From a virus: a DNA stretch of 32,999 bases. The stretch's first letter is position 1. Each line of letters begins with the position of its first letter. The notes under the pieces were generated by a model that was not told the DNA's origin, searched no databases, and was given only the letters and a program-made list of their open reading frames with translations. The stretch is from positions 1-32,999 of IMG/VR virus record IMGVR_UViG_3300042090_001375. The stretch is one strand, 5' to 3'. Both the position numbers and the translations under genes were made by a program. Shown in pieces: positions 9,301 through 16,531 of the stretch.

Positions 9301-11603
9301 CGCTCAACGTCAACAACCCATATCCTCGCCCACCCCTTGGCGAAACCTTCATCGGGTTCAACGGCGGTTTGCTGTACGGTGTAACGCCCAATCCGACTGA
9401 TTTTGACATTAGCGGAATCTTCCTGTGGTCCAATGGCAACAGCGGATTCGTCCCCATTGACACGGGTGCGGGCAACTCGTACTACTCCTCTCCCTCTCTG
9501 GCGTCTCTGGCATTGAACAGCATCACCACCGGTTATTACACGTGGTTCGCTCTGGCAGACACCTTCGGAGTGAATGGAGCCCCTGTCTATGGCCCGTACG
9601 CCATGAGTCCGAACGACAGCATATCAGGGTTCCTCATACAGTACAACAACGCCATCTCTGGCTTCAACACCTCCATTGCCGGAGCGGAAGCGCAGATATC
9701 GGGGCTGCAAACCCAGATAACGGGATATCAGGCACAGGCCAATCTGGCTATTTCCGGCGCGTTTAGTCAGCTGACCGGAATGATCACGTCCTCAAGCCAG
9801 ATCTTCTCAGGGGACAACTCCCTGCTTGTTAGCAACGTCAACGGATTAAGCGGCCAGATCACCGGTACAAGCGTGATCAACACGGCGTTGCAGGTTCAAA
9901 CGAACAGTATTGTGGTGTCGGCCAGCGGAGCATTGGTCACGACCATCAACGCGATACAGGCCAACCTTCAGCAAAGCGGCTCCAATCTGACGGCGTTGGT
10001 TGGTACGGTTTCCACCGCCCTTACCGCCACGGGCGTGGCGTTGGCCACCCAGATAGGCATCCTGACAGCCTCGGTATACACCAGTGGAACCGGCTATTCA
10101 ACCGCCCAGACGACAACCATCAATACCGCGATGGCCCAAAGCGGCACCGCCTATGCCGCCCTGATCAACGCCGTCTCTGCCGCCCTTACAACCAGCGGGG
10201 CGACATTAACGGCCAACATCAACAATGGGGCCACCACTCTTGTCAATGCCAGTGGCGTATTGGTGACCGACATCAACGCCGTGTCGGCGTCCCTCACCAC
10301 CAGCGGGGCAAATCTTGGCGCACAGATTGCCACGGTTTCCAATGCCGTGGTTACATCCAGCGGTGCGCTGGCCAACCAGATCAACATCGTTTCGTCCAAC
10401 CTTACCACCAGCGGCGCAAGCCTGTTTGCCCAGATTGGTACGGTATCCACCACCCTAGTAAATGCCAGTGGTTCGTTGGCTACCCAGACTAACGTTGTGG
10501 CGGCCAACTTGGTGACAAGCGGACAGTCTCTTGTCTCTCAGATTGGCACGGTATCCACGGCTCTCACCACTACCGGCGCGGCTCTGACAAACGTGATCAC
10601 CAACGTGTATGCTGGTGTCAATTACGGAAGCGGATACACAAACTCCCAGATTACAAGTGTGTCGAATGCCGTGGCCTCAACAGGCGGGGCGCTAGCCCAA
10701 TGGATCAACTACCTTTCTGCCGTCACTTCCGGCAACAACGCATCTGTAAACATCGCCGCCCAAGCCTTCGTGACAGGCGGTTCCAATGGCATAGGCGGTG
10801 TGGCGGTGGCGACATATGGGTTTGCCCTCAATGCCAACGGCTACGTGGTAAGCATGCAGGCCACGGCGGCACAGGGGGGTTCAGTCGGATCTTACGGCAA
10901 CATCGTGTTTGGCAACGCCAATCTGCTGTCGAACAATTACGTTGCGGGAACCGCCGGATGGCTGCTCACGGCTGGCGGCTCTCTTGAGGCTAGCAGCGCC
11001 ACCATACGCGGCAATCTATACGCAAATGCATTTGGCACAGATCCATTGACGTTGACCAATGCAGGCTTGGTCCTTGGGGTGGCGGGTGGCGACAGGGTTT
11101 CAATACCCACTGTGGGGTCCAACCAGCATATAATAGAGACCTACAACTCCAATAATCACTTGACCACCGCCATGGGCACCTACAATTATGGAAGTAGTAA
11201 TTATGGAGGTCAGATACAGTGTTTTGATCAGAGCGCAAACGCGTGTGTTACTCTTCAGGGTCTAAACGGTATTGGGTCCGTTATATTTGCATCACCCGCC
11301 GGAACCACTTTCCCGGGGTTGATGTATTGGACCCAAGCCACGGTCACGCTGGCGGGAACCGGCACCTCTCAGGCGTTTAACATCAATATATCAGCCGCTA
11401 ACTTCGGCACTTATCCATCCGTTGGCCTCATAGACTGCGGGTCGGTCAATGGCAATACCAATACCGCTTACCGTGCTGGATATGTGTTCCACGCCCAAAA
11501 TGCCGGTACTACTGCCTCAAACGCAGTCGTTATAATCAGCCGTTATGACGGTGGTTCGCTTGGATCTGGTCCAGTCGTTCTGTCGTGCTTCTTCGGAATC
11601 TAA
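6354..11603 (+). CDS. Lambda gpJ-like tail tip / host-specificity protein
   Basis: 1749 aa, longer than lambda J (1132 aa). The N-terminus has the J-family opening (NLISNPSLNILDLLGEGQVQG). The first about 750 residues form the conserved tip hub, with WxxNPAWIFYDLLTNSRYG (near residue 390) and a trimming motif around RPGDVFNVYD. A fibronectin-III-like domain follows PPTGLNIAAV (about residues 765-860). Residues 1187-1421 are an array of 18-residue TSGxxL repeats, probably a fibrous stalk. The C-terminal part (NGIGGVAVATYGFALNANGYV, then GWLLTAGGSLEASSATIRG) matches the distal modules of J-like central fibres, ending in a beta-rich receptor-binding end. This protein closes the tube tip and contacts the receptor. 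The ATG follows a GGAG sequence. Identity is strong from the N-terminus, size and synteny; domain borders are approximate. Confidence 0.9.
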   Translation: MASTPQEAPNNLISNPSLNILDLLGEGQVQGFVIQSGQYGSDPLTSTFYDNVPVRNLDGSYNFDVSGQGFQMSYTLGTTGQAAMPGFANVENIVPLSSDTQVTYPPTGAGNQKNVTVTFNTSMYPDADSVRVTMRVPALYTVDGNGNVNGFDVSYAINISLNNGPFYELDAVTIQGKCTNPYLHSTTYALPKTSPASSSYSWTIVITKTDLDVLSTNTENSLYVDSIGIISSSSLNYPNSVLVGTFIDADQFSQIPNRAYLMDGLLVNVPVGYTPTSYSQNAYFTRNCFFNNDNQNINIDTYIDPNGTGLAGMAVGMPVYGPGLPAGCAITYIHNSPSPGYYFSINQPTISAESGISLTFQTNGFTPITPASYPDIWYGNFQSGVWTDNPAWIFYDLLTNSRYGLGDFIQPEWVDKWTMYQIAQYCDQLVDNGQGNSGVEPRFACNIHIQQPDDAYNVLMNFASVFRGMIYYANGTIYTTQQDDKSPVYGYTNANVIKGQFSYADSARNTRSTVAQVRWNDPTNLYRQNVAYVEDTDGILRYGYVLKELAAIGCTSPGQAYRLGQWALLAERTLTETITFQVGLEGLYIRPGDVFNVYDNFRNNMNQGGRITGFSPNLQTMYLDRPVLIGSGLNYNFSAIVPALTLDDPGANVTGSDQINLIRNSQLQTCAVTNTYTNTPTTAITLATPMGTGLFIGSPWILSATGGGNIFNNASIYQCLATNEVQPGIIEVVGLQYNTGLLTLVEQNYNIVPTPPNSGNNSPISPPTGLNIAAVTGMFTNSVFYYYLSLAWSGTSSTNLAYYEVSGQSYGGGWEMIYDGSTTGTFYNTETTGLQNFLVASVSKGGIYSPWLSGAFEIAASNPLGTPPLSGIYISAAYDDTYIASNGQFTGYVGTTPTFTWVLPQDENGNTLVNFAYNNGFQLSLTSYNGVTTYAGPYSLGQNVTSWTVPTGLLYTMGGGYQRGFRVVVNSVDAFGVVVNGATLNVNNPYPRPPLGETFIGFNGGLLYGVTPNPTDFDISGIFLWSNGNSGFVPIDTGAGNSYYSSPSLASLALNSITTGYYTWFALADTFGVNGAPVYGPYAMSPNDSISGFLIQYNNAISGFNTSIAGAEAQISGLQTQITGYQAQANLAISGAFSQLTGMITSSSQIFSGDNSLLVSNVNGLSGQITGTSVINTALQVQTNSIVVSASGALVTTINAIQANLQQSGSNLTALVGTVSTALTATGVALATQIGILTASVYTSGTGYSTAQTTTINTAMAQSGTAYAALINAVSAALTTSGATLTANINNGATTLVNASGVLVTDINAVSASLTTSGANLGAQIATVSNAVVTSSGALANQINIVSSNLTTSGASLFAQIGTVSTTLVNASGSLATQTNVVAANLVTSGQSLVSQIGTVSTALTTTGAALTNVITNVYAGVNYGSGYTNSQITSVSNAVASTGGALAQWINYLSAVTSGNNASVNIAAQAFVTGGSNGIGGVAVATYGFALNANGYVVSMQATAAQGGSVGSYGNIVFGNANLLSNNYVAGTAGWLLTAGGSLEASSATIRGNLYANAFGTDPLTLTNAGLVLGVAGGDRVSIPTVGSNQHIIETYNSNNHLTTAMGTYNYGSSNYGGQIQCFDQSANACVTLQGLNGIGSVIFASPAGTTFPGLMYWTQATVTLAGTGTSQAFNINISAANFGTYPSVGLIDCGSVNGNTNTAYRAGYVFHAQNAGTTASNAVVIISRYDGGSLGSGPVVLSCFFGI
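9912..10616 (+). repeat. Array of 54-bp (18-residue) repeats in gpJ homologue
   Basis: Eleven in-frame units of exactly 18 codons: three units, a 37-residue spacer, then eight units. Examples are LTTSGANLGAQIATVSNA, LTTSGASLFAQIGTVSTT and LVTSGQSLVSQIGTVSTA. The consensus is L-x-T-S-G-x-x-L-x-x-Q-I-x-x-V-S-x-x. The fixed period and hydrophobic spacing suggest a repeating trimeric fibre or coiled-coil stalk. Copies are diverged at DNA level, so this is an old protein repeat, not a CRISPR or fresh tandem duplication. Confidence 0.85.
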
Positions 11604-11609
11604 CATCTT

Positions 11610-11843
11610 ATGAGTAAGGAAATAACAAAGGCAGTACTAGAAAGTCAAGTCGCCCGTCTTGCGAAAGATGCGGCGGACATTCAAGAAGGAATCAGAGCCA
11701 CGGAACGGCAGATACAGGAACTCGTGAAGCAGATAGACAGAAATCACGGCGCATTGAGCTACAACGCCATTCTCGCGGCATCCCTGCAAAAGCAGCTGGA
11801 GGAGCTTAAGGCTGTTCCAGATGCACCGCCGGTCACTGGATAG
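11610..11843 (+). CDS. Small coiled-coil protein after gpJ
   Basis: 77 aa, beginning 6 nt after the gpJ stop and ending inside the convergent tube gene (11-bp overlap of stop regions). The sequence is almost all helix, with heptad-like Leu/Ile/Ala spacing (VARLAKDAADIQEGIRATER, LVKQIDRNHG, LQKQLEELKAV), so a coiled coil is likely. No known family recognised. Its place at the end of the tail operon suggests a tail accessory or chaperone, but this is context only. There is no strong ribosome site, so coupling to gpJ translation is plausible. Confidence 0.65.
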   Translation: MSKEITKAVLESQVARLAKDAADIQEGIRATERQIQELVKQIDRNHGALSYNAILAASLQKQLEELKAVPDAPPVTG

Positions 11844-13119
11844 TGGCCACTATCTGCTCGATTTCGGTTGAACCAGACACATTGGCCTGAAGCACGACCG
11901 TGTTGGCCGTCTCGTTGTTCATGACCACGATATTACCGCTCAGAAATGCCGCGCCCTGAATGATCGACAGATAAACATACTTATTCAGGTTGAGTACGGA
12001 AGATGGTTCCCCGACCCCACTGATCCAATTGGCACCGCTGAAGATGATGGAATTGTAGGCGGTTTGTGGGTAGTTGATGTAGAAGTTGGCGGCATTGCCG
12101 CTGGTCCTATTAATGTCATAAATATGAGCGCTCCAATCCATACTGACCTTGTTGTAGCCACCGATGCCAGCGGTAATGCTTTGATTGTCCAACTTGGCAT
12201 TGACGAAGGAGAATGATGTAAGCTCTATTGCCCCCCCGCTGTTTAGGAACCCAACGTTGAAATTCCATCCTGAATCTGGGCAGCCAAAACGATTCAGATT
12301 GTCCAACTGCATACTGTTCAGGTAGGCGTCGGCGTGAATGGATATGATTACCGGCCACTTGATGGCGCGTGTTGACGCATAGGCCCACCCCAGATTTTGG
12401 GAGGGCATTCTAGGAAGGTCGATGGATACGCTGAAGTTCTGCAGGGGGCAGGCTAGGTTTCCGCTGAGTATGGCACCGATTGCCGCCCCGGTATTCATGC
12501 TGAGGACGATGTTGCTGGGCAACGATTCGGTGGCATTAACCGTGTTTTGCGAGAAAGGGGGCAGCTGGTATTGTCCCGTGGACGCCAGCCCCGATTGCTT
12601 GTATATGGACGGCAATATGTGTCCCGTGCCCGTTCCCTGAATCAACAGGTTGAGACAGTCCACCGACACGCTGCATAGCGTGGGCTGTGAAACGGATGCT
12701 TTCATCTCGTATTTGGTTATCACACCATTGCCGAGCGACATGACGAAATTGTTGGCCCCGGAATATCCAATCAGGTCTATGTTTCCCTGATTGACCAAAA
12801 CGTAGTAGTTGCGCTCGTTGTTGAGGTTGGACAACGCTGGAATGCTTCCATTGAACACGAACCCGAGTGCCTGTTCGTTGATGCCCTGTGAAAATATGTA
12901 GGAGAACTGAAGCGTGGCTGTCGGCCTGTTGATCAAAACAGGATCTCCACCCCCTGCCCAATCCATCGTGTCATGACGAGGATAATTGAGTGTCACCATG
13001 CTGGACTTTACCCCGTTGACGGGGGTCACTGAAGACGATTCGAATGCCGCGCTGTAGGGCGCTATTCCTCCCACCATGACACCCTGCGTGGCATAGTTGA
13101 ATATGGTGTCATTAGGCAT
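11833..13119 (-). CDS. Probable tail tube protein, long paralogue
   Basis: 428 aa. Closely related over its first about 350 residues to the 349-aa product of the neighbouring upstream gene: shared segments include LQFSYIF / LGFSYIF, LANLNSERNYY-type, GNGVITxYxxK, CSVSVDCLNLLIQGTG and NRFGCPDSGWNFNV. It adds about 76 residues at the C-terminus (after NFYINYP) that look beta-rich. Its ATG overlaps the stop of the paralogue by 8 nt (ATGCCTAA), so the pair is translationally coupled. Lying after the capsid and neck genes, and opposite the tape measure arm, they fit major tail tube proteins; the extension could be a surface domain like the C-terminal Ig domain of lambda gpV. The tube role is inference from position and duplication; no family signature was recognised. 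Confidence 0.55.
   Translation of the reverse strand: MPNDTIFNYATQGVMVGGIAPYSAAFESSSVTPVNGVKSSMVTLNYPRHDTMDWAGGGDPVLINRPTATLQFSYIFSQGINEQALGFVFNGSIPALSNLNNERNYYVLVNQGNIDLIGYSGANNFVMSLGNGVITKYEMKASVSQPTLCSVSVDCLNLLIQGTGTGHILPSIYKQSGLASTGQYQLPPFSQNTVNATESLPSNIVLSMNTGAAIGAILSGNLACPLQNFSVSIDLPRMPSQNLGWAYASTRAIKWPVIISIHADAYLNSMQLDNLNRFGCPDSGWNFNVGFLNSGGAIELTSFSFVNAKLDNQSITAGIGGYNKVSMDWSAHIYDINRTSGNAANFYINYPQTAYNSIIFSGANWISGVGEPSSVLNLNKYVYLSIIQGAAFLSGNIVVMNNETANTVVLQANVSGSTEIEQIVATIQ
11839..11854. other. 16-bp perfect palindrome at the convergent junction
   Basis: GATAGTGGCCACTATC is self-complementary over 16 bases and covers the stop codon of the + strand 77-aa gene and the last codons of the - strand tube paralogue. 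An overlapping alternative hairpin, GGTCACT / AGTGGCC with loop GGAT (one G-T pair), starts at 11831. Neither has a U-run. It could be a weak two-way transcription stop or a protein-binding site. Confidence 0.4.
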
Positions 13120-14161
13120 AGTTCATGAAGAGGTTGCCAGCCGTACCGCTGATCCTGTTGATATCATATATCTTGGTGGTCCAATCCATGGATACTTTAG
13201 TGTAATCTCCGATCTGTTCGGAAAACGATTCGTTGCCGAGTTTAGCCCCTATGAACTGAACAGAGTAGTAATCTACTGTGCTTGCCCCGCTTTTGAAGGT
13301 CACGTTGAAGTTCCATCCCGAGTCTGGACAGCCGAACCTGTTTAACGCATCTGCTTGAAACCCATTGACATATGCGTCGGCATGAATAGACACGGTCACC
13401 GGCCAGTGAATAGGGCGGTTATCCGGGTATGCGTATCCAAGCTGTTTGGACGCCAGTCGCGAAAGATCGACCGAGAACCCGAAGTTCTGAACCAGACACG
13501 AGACGTTTCCACTCATGATTGCACCTATGGCTGATCCTGTGTCAAAGCTGAGTATGATGTTGCTGGGGGCAGCCTCGAAATATCCGCTGATTGCCTGACT
13601 GAAAGGCGGCAGGGAATATTTACCAGTGCACGCCGCCCCGTTCTGTTTGTTGATATAGGGAATGATGTTGCCGGAACCGGTGCCCTGAATCAACAGGTTC
13701 AGGCAGTCTACCGACACCGTGCAGATGGTCGGTTGTCCCACCGAGGATTTGAAATCGTATCTGGTGATCACCCCATTGCCAAACGCCATCACGAAATTGT
13801 TGCCGCCCGCATATCCTATCTGATCGTAGTTGGCTTGGTTTATCAGTATGTAATAGTTCCTTTCGCTGTTGAGGTTAGCCAGTGCGGGAGTACCGCTTCC
13901 AAACACAAAACCCAATCCCGATTCGTTGGTGCCGTGGGCGAAAATATAGGAGAAACCAAGCGTGGCTATGGGCCGCGTGGCCAGAAACGGATCACCACCC
14001 TCCGACCAGTCTATGGTATCCTGACGTGGATACGTGAACACCACACTGCTGCTTTGCGCCCCATTTATCGGGGTGGAACCCGTATACTCAGCAGTCCAGT
14101 TCGACGGCGATGTGCTGCCGATTATGATCCCTTGGGTGCCGTAATTGAACAGTTGGCTCAT
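13112..14161 (-). CDS. Probable tail tube protein, short paralogue
   Basis: 349 aa, ATG 3 nt after the stop of the 159-aa neck-like gene. It shares the whole fold of the downstream 428-aa paralogue (MSQLFNYGTQGIIIG against IFNYATQGVMVGG at the N-terminus; KVSMDWTTKIYDINRISG against KVSMDWSAHIYDINRTSG at the C-terminus) but lacks the C-terminal extension. The sequence is beta-rich with a conserved DTIDWSEGGDPFL segment. Two tube proteins, one with an added domain, would allow a mixed tube, or one copy may serve as a tube initiator or terminator. Function inferred from gene order only. Confidence 0.55.
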   Translation of the reverse strand: MSQLFNYGTQGIIIGSTSPSNWTAEYTGSTPINGAQSSSVVFTYPRQDTIDWSEGGDPFLATRPIATLGFSYIFAHGTNESGLGFVFGSGTPALANLNSERNYYILINQANYDQIGYAGGNNFVMAFGNGVITRYDFKSSVGQPTICTVSVDCLNLLIQGTGSGNIIPYINKQNGAACTGKYSLPPFSQAISGYFEAAPSNIILSFDTGSAIGAIMSGNVSCLVQNFGFSVDLSRLASKQLGYAYPDNRPIHWPVTVSIHADAYVNGFQADALNRFGCPDSGWNFNVTFKSGASTVDYYSVQFIGAKLGNESFSEQIGDYTKVSMDWTTKIYDINRISGTAGNLFMNYA

Positions 14162-14164
14162 GCA

Positions 14165-14644
14165 TTACGGACTGGGATAGCTATACGGACGTGCATAGTG
14201 CACGCTTTGGGGAACTGATATACGCAGCTTGTAATCGTGAATGGCCAGACGCAGGTTCTTGTCATTGTCTGTCTTCATGGCTATATACGACTGGGCAATC
14301 TTGGCGGCATCCAAGCGTGAAATTTTGGTATCGCCCTCAGCTATGGATGTCCAGAACGAGCCGCCGTTGGCCAGCGTGTTTAGGGAAGCGCTGGCATAGT
14401 AAGACGACAAATATGTCATGTTATAGATGTCTGCTTCCTCGCCGCCAAAGTTGCCACAGTTATCTGTGATGCCACCATCCCCGCTTACCCAAAAGCTGGT
14501 TGACAGCTTGTTGTTCAGTCCTCCAAGATTGCCGGAATCAAGCAGCCATCCAGATATGAATCCCACCGATATGTTGGAGGGGGAACCTATGTTGGTGTAA
14601 ATGTTCGTCGCAAGATCAACGACCTGATAGACATCGTAACTCAT
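14165..14644 (-). CDS. Head-completion / neck-like protein
   Basis: 159 aa. Lies between the capsid-side genes and the tube genes, where head-tail connector proteins are coded. A segment WTSIAEGDTKISRLDAAKIAQSYIAM resembles the EGDxxIxR...IA..Y pattern I associate with phage head-completion (connector) proteins; ahead of it is a probable helix (EEADIYNMTYLSSYYASASL). The ATG lies 4 nt after the stop of the 47-aa small gene. I am not certain of the family; another virion protein is possible. Confidence 0.5.
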   Translation of the reverse strand: MSYDVYQVVDLATNIYTNIGSPSNISVGFISGWLLDSGNLGGLNNKLSTSFWVSGDGGITDNCGNFGGEEADIYNMTYLSSYYASASLNTLANGGSFWTSIAEGDTKISRLDAAKIAQSYIAMKTDNDKNLRLAIHDYKLRISVPQSVHYARPYSYPSP

Positions 14645-14648
14645 ATCA

Positions 14649-14792
14649 TTATTTACACGACAAATCGGATCGAGTATGTCTCTTGTTGCCGAATAGACGC
14701 TTCAATTGCCGCCATAGCTTGGAGAGCACCTTTTCCGTAACGAAGTCGAGGCAGGATTTGTAAAGAAAGTGGATGAAAACCCACTCCCACAT
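14649..14792 (-). CDS. Small basic 47-aa protein
   Basis: Short open frame (MWEWVFIHFLYKSC start, ending RSDLSCK) filling the otherwise empty 149 bases between the 145-aa and 159-aa genes. It starts 1 nt after the stop of the 145-aa gene and stops 4 nt before the next ATG, the same tight packing as its neighbours. GCAGGT sits about 4 nt before the ATG. The N-terminal half is aromatic/hydrophobic and the C-terminal half is rich in Lys/Arg (KLWRQLKRLFGNKRH), giving an amphipathic, possibly membrane- or nucleic-acid-binding helix. No family recognised. Confidence 0.5.
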   Translation of the reverse strand: MWEWVFIHFLYKSCLDFVTEKVLSKLWRQLKRLFGNKRHTRSDLSCK

Positions 14793-14793
14793 G

Positions 14794-15231
14794 TTACCTG
14801 CACCTAGAAGACAAAATGCGTATTGCCTGATCTCTTTCGGATTCCTCTTTTGACGGTGCCTGATTAAAGGAACGATCAGAAGCGCCGACGGCGGTTTTGA
14901 ACTTGGACGTTTCCTGAATGAATTTCTTCTCCAGTCGGTCGATCAGAACCTCCTTGCTGTCAGTGGCAAGCACGGCGCGGTTATATGCCTCTTCCTGCAG
15001 CTGATACAGGTTCATGCCCCTTAGATCTGCGCTGTATGCCGCCAAACTGCTGCTCTTATACCCGTGTGTTGGAATGCCCAGTATTTCATACACGGACGTT
15101 GGCGATTTGATCTCTCCGTCTGCCACTTTTGCCGTGGCTATATTCACGCGTTTACGCGTGCGTTTGACTGGGGCCGGTGCCGGGGTGGCAGCGACCGTTT
15201 CAGTAACCTGTCCCGTTGATTCAGTTGACAT
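14794..15231 (-). CDS. Unknown structural-region protein
   Basis: 145 aa from the ATG at 15231 (MSTESTGQV). A longer start at 15246 is possible but would place GAAAGG, a good ribosome site 6 nt before 15231, inside the coding region. Residues 1-45 are disordered, with Ala/Pro then a basic KRTRKRVN stretch. The rest is helical (YEILGIPTHGYKSSSLAAY, LYQLQEEAYNRAVLA, LIDRLEKKF), ending in a charged tail. First gene after the terminator that follows the capsid gene, with a GTGTAATAC element 45-50 nt upstream, so it may start its own transcript. Function unknown; a connector or capsid-interior role would fit. Confidence 0.65.
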   Translation of the reverse strand: MSTESTGQVTETVAATPAPAPVKRTRKRVNIATAKVADGEIKSPTSVYEILGIPTHGYKSSSLAAYSADLRGMNLYQLQEEAYNRAVLATDSKEVLIDRLEKKFIQETSKFKTAVGASDRSFNQAPSKEESERDQAIRILSSRCR

Positions 15232-15275
15232 AATTTGCCTTTCCATGACCCAGCCGAAGTGGCCGGACAGACGTA

Positions 15276-15281
15276 TTACAC
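15276..15281 (-). promoter_or_regulatory. GTGTAATAC element before the 145-aa gene
   Basis: On the - strand: GGTTTTTGGTGTAATACG. The six-base core GTGTAA is followed by TAC, as before the decoration and portal genes. It lies 45-50 nt before the start and just downstream of the capsid terminator, which is where a promoter would be expected. Confidence 0.4.
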
Positions 15282-15311
15282 CAAAAACCAGTTAGGTTAT
15301 ATCACAAACTC

Positions 15312-15341
15312 CATAAAAAACAAACCCGCATTTCTGCGGGT
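15312..15341 (-). terminator. Rho-independent terminator after major capsid gene
   Basis: On the - strand: ACCCGCA, loop GAAA, TGCGGGT, then TTGTTTTTTATGG. The 7-bp GC-rich stem with a GAAA tetraloop and U-rich tail is a textbook intrinsic terminator. It lies about 28 nt after the capsid stop codon, so it separates abundant head transcripts from the neck and tube genes. Confidence 0.88.
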
Positions 15342-15368
15342 GTGTTGTAAGTATTTGATACAGCCTGC

Positions 15369-16508
15369 TTAGAATACAAGGCCCACGACGTTCCTGCCGT
15401 CAAGAGCCACACGGCCCTCGCGCAGCTTGGCGTAGAATCCGATTTCCTCGGACCTTACACTCCACTGGTTGTCCGTTAGGACGCTCAGTGTGGAACCATC
15501 ATCAGGGTTTGTCTCGACTAGACGGGCAAGGAAGTCCTGCCTCTTGTCGATACCGAGAACGAGCTGCTCAGAACCGGGAGAGAACACCGAGGTCGTGGTG
15601 CTGCCGATACCCTGACCGAAGTTGGGGTACTGATAGACCGTGGGACCGTTGGCATACGAACTGAAGACGATGTTGTAGGGGAAGCCCTGACCCATGTCGT
15701 ACACGTTGATCAGCTCCATGCCATAGATGGAAGGATTGCCGACCGACTTGTAGATGTCCTCACGGAACTCCTGAGGACCACCAAGGGGATAGGTGTTGGA
15801 AACCGTATTCAGGGGCTCGAAGGCCATGTTGCGGATCTGCTGGTGGAATTCGGGAGAACCCACAAGCGTTGTGATTGCGCGGCTGGCACCAGCGGGCGTA
15901 CCACCAACCCACGAGGAGTTGACGCGGCTCATTAGGGTGAACAACAGCGAAAGGTCCTGAGGAATCACGCGACCCTGCGTATTGGAGCGAAGAATCTGGT
16001 TCGTCAGAACACCCTTGTAGTAGAACTGGGACTGTGCAGCGACAGCGGCCAGAACCGCGAAGGAGTTGGCCTCCTGCTTGTACAGGAATTCCTGCGCCAT
16101 GCGCTGTAGATAGGCGGCGACCACATCGACACGGGCGGCGCGAAGGTAGTTGAGGGGGAATGACACCGCGCTCTGGAGAGCGTAGGTCATGACCATCAGC
16201 TCGGACACATCCGAGTTCGAGGAGGTTGCGAGACCACCCGGACGGGACTGTGTCCAGACCTTGATGAAGTCGTTCTGCTTGATATCAAACAGAGGAGCCA
16301 GAGGAATCGAGGACGGCGTGCCGTAGTCGTATGTCCATGTGGTGAAGAGGTTGCCGATCACGGGCTCAGACTCGATAACTTCAAGGATGGGCGAGGTGAT
16401 AAAGGCGGCGAAGGCTTCACGGGCGGCCAAAGCCTTCTGAGAGTCTTTGTCTGCCATCAGCTTCAGGAGCTTTGCGTTGTTCGCTGTCTTGTCAATGGTG
16501 ATTTTCAT
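15369..16508 (-). CDS. Major capsid protein
   Basis: 379 aa. The position (after protease/scaffold and decoration genes, before a strong terminator), size and HK97-fold-like pattern fit: a long helix with AAYLQRMAQEFLYKQEANSF, a central domain with proline-rich loops, and a C-terminal beta segment VLGIDKRQDFLARLVE...EEIGFYAKLREGRVALDGRNVV. TAAGGA 10 nt before the ATG is a strong ribosome site. The N-terminal about 25 residues are Lys/Asp-rich and helical and could be trimmed by the upstream protease; no large delta domain is fused, consistent with a separate scaffold. Two residues that would form HK97-type crosslinks cannot be assigned. No exact family was matched, so the call rests on context and general fold pattern. 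Confidence 0.8.
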   Translation of the reverse strand: MKITIDKTANNAKLLKLMADKDSQKALAAREAFAAFITSPILEVIESEPVIGNLFTTWTYDYGTPSSIPLAPLFDIKQNDFIKVWTQSRPGGLATSSNSDVSELMVMTYALQSAVSFPLNYLRAARVDVVAAYLQRMAQEFLYKQEANSFAVLAAVAAQSQFYYKGVLTNQILRSNTQGRVIPQDLSLLFTLMSRVNSSWVGGTPAGASRAITTLVGSPEFHQQIRNMAFEPLNTVSNTYPLGGPQEFREDIYKSVGNPSIYGMELINVYDMGQGFPYNIVFSSYANGPTVYQYPNFGQGIGSTTTSVFSPGSEQLVLGIDKRQDFLARLVETNPDDGSTLSVLTDNQWSVRSEEIGFYAKLREGRVALDGRNVVGLVF

Positions 16509-16531
16509 GTTGCTTGATCCTTAAGTGTTTA

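Noticed and set aside
10151-10507. 118-aa frame on the - strand with internal repeats
   Set aside because: The repeats are only the reverse reading of the gpJ 54-bp units.
9912-10616. CRISPR-like regular spacing of repeats
   Set aside because: Period of 54 bp is in frame, without identical repeats or unique spacers; it is a protein repeat.
14653-14658. GTGTAA on the - strand just before the neck gene
   Set aside because: It lies inside the end of the 47-aa frame and lacks the flanking TAC/ACC bases, so it is probably chance.
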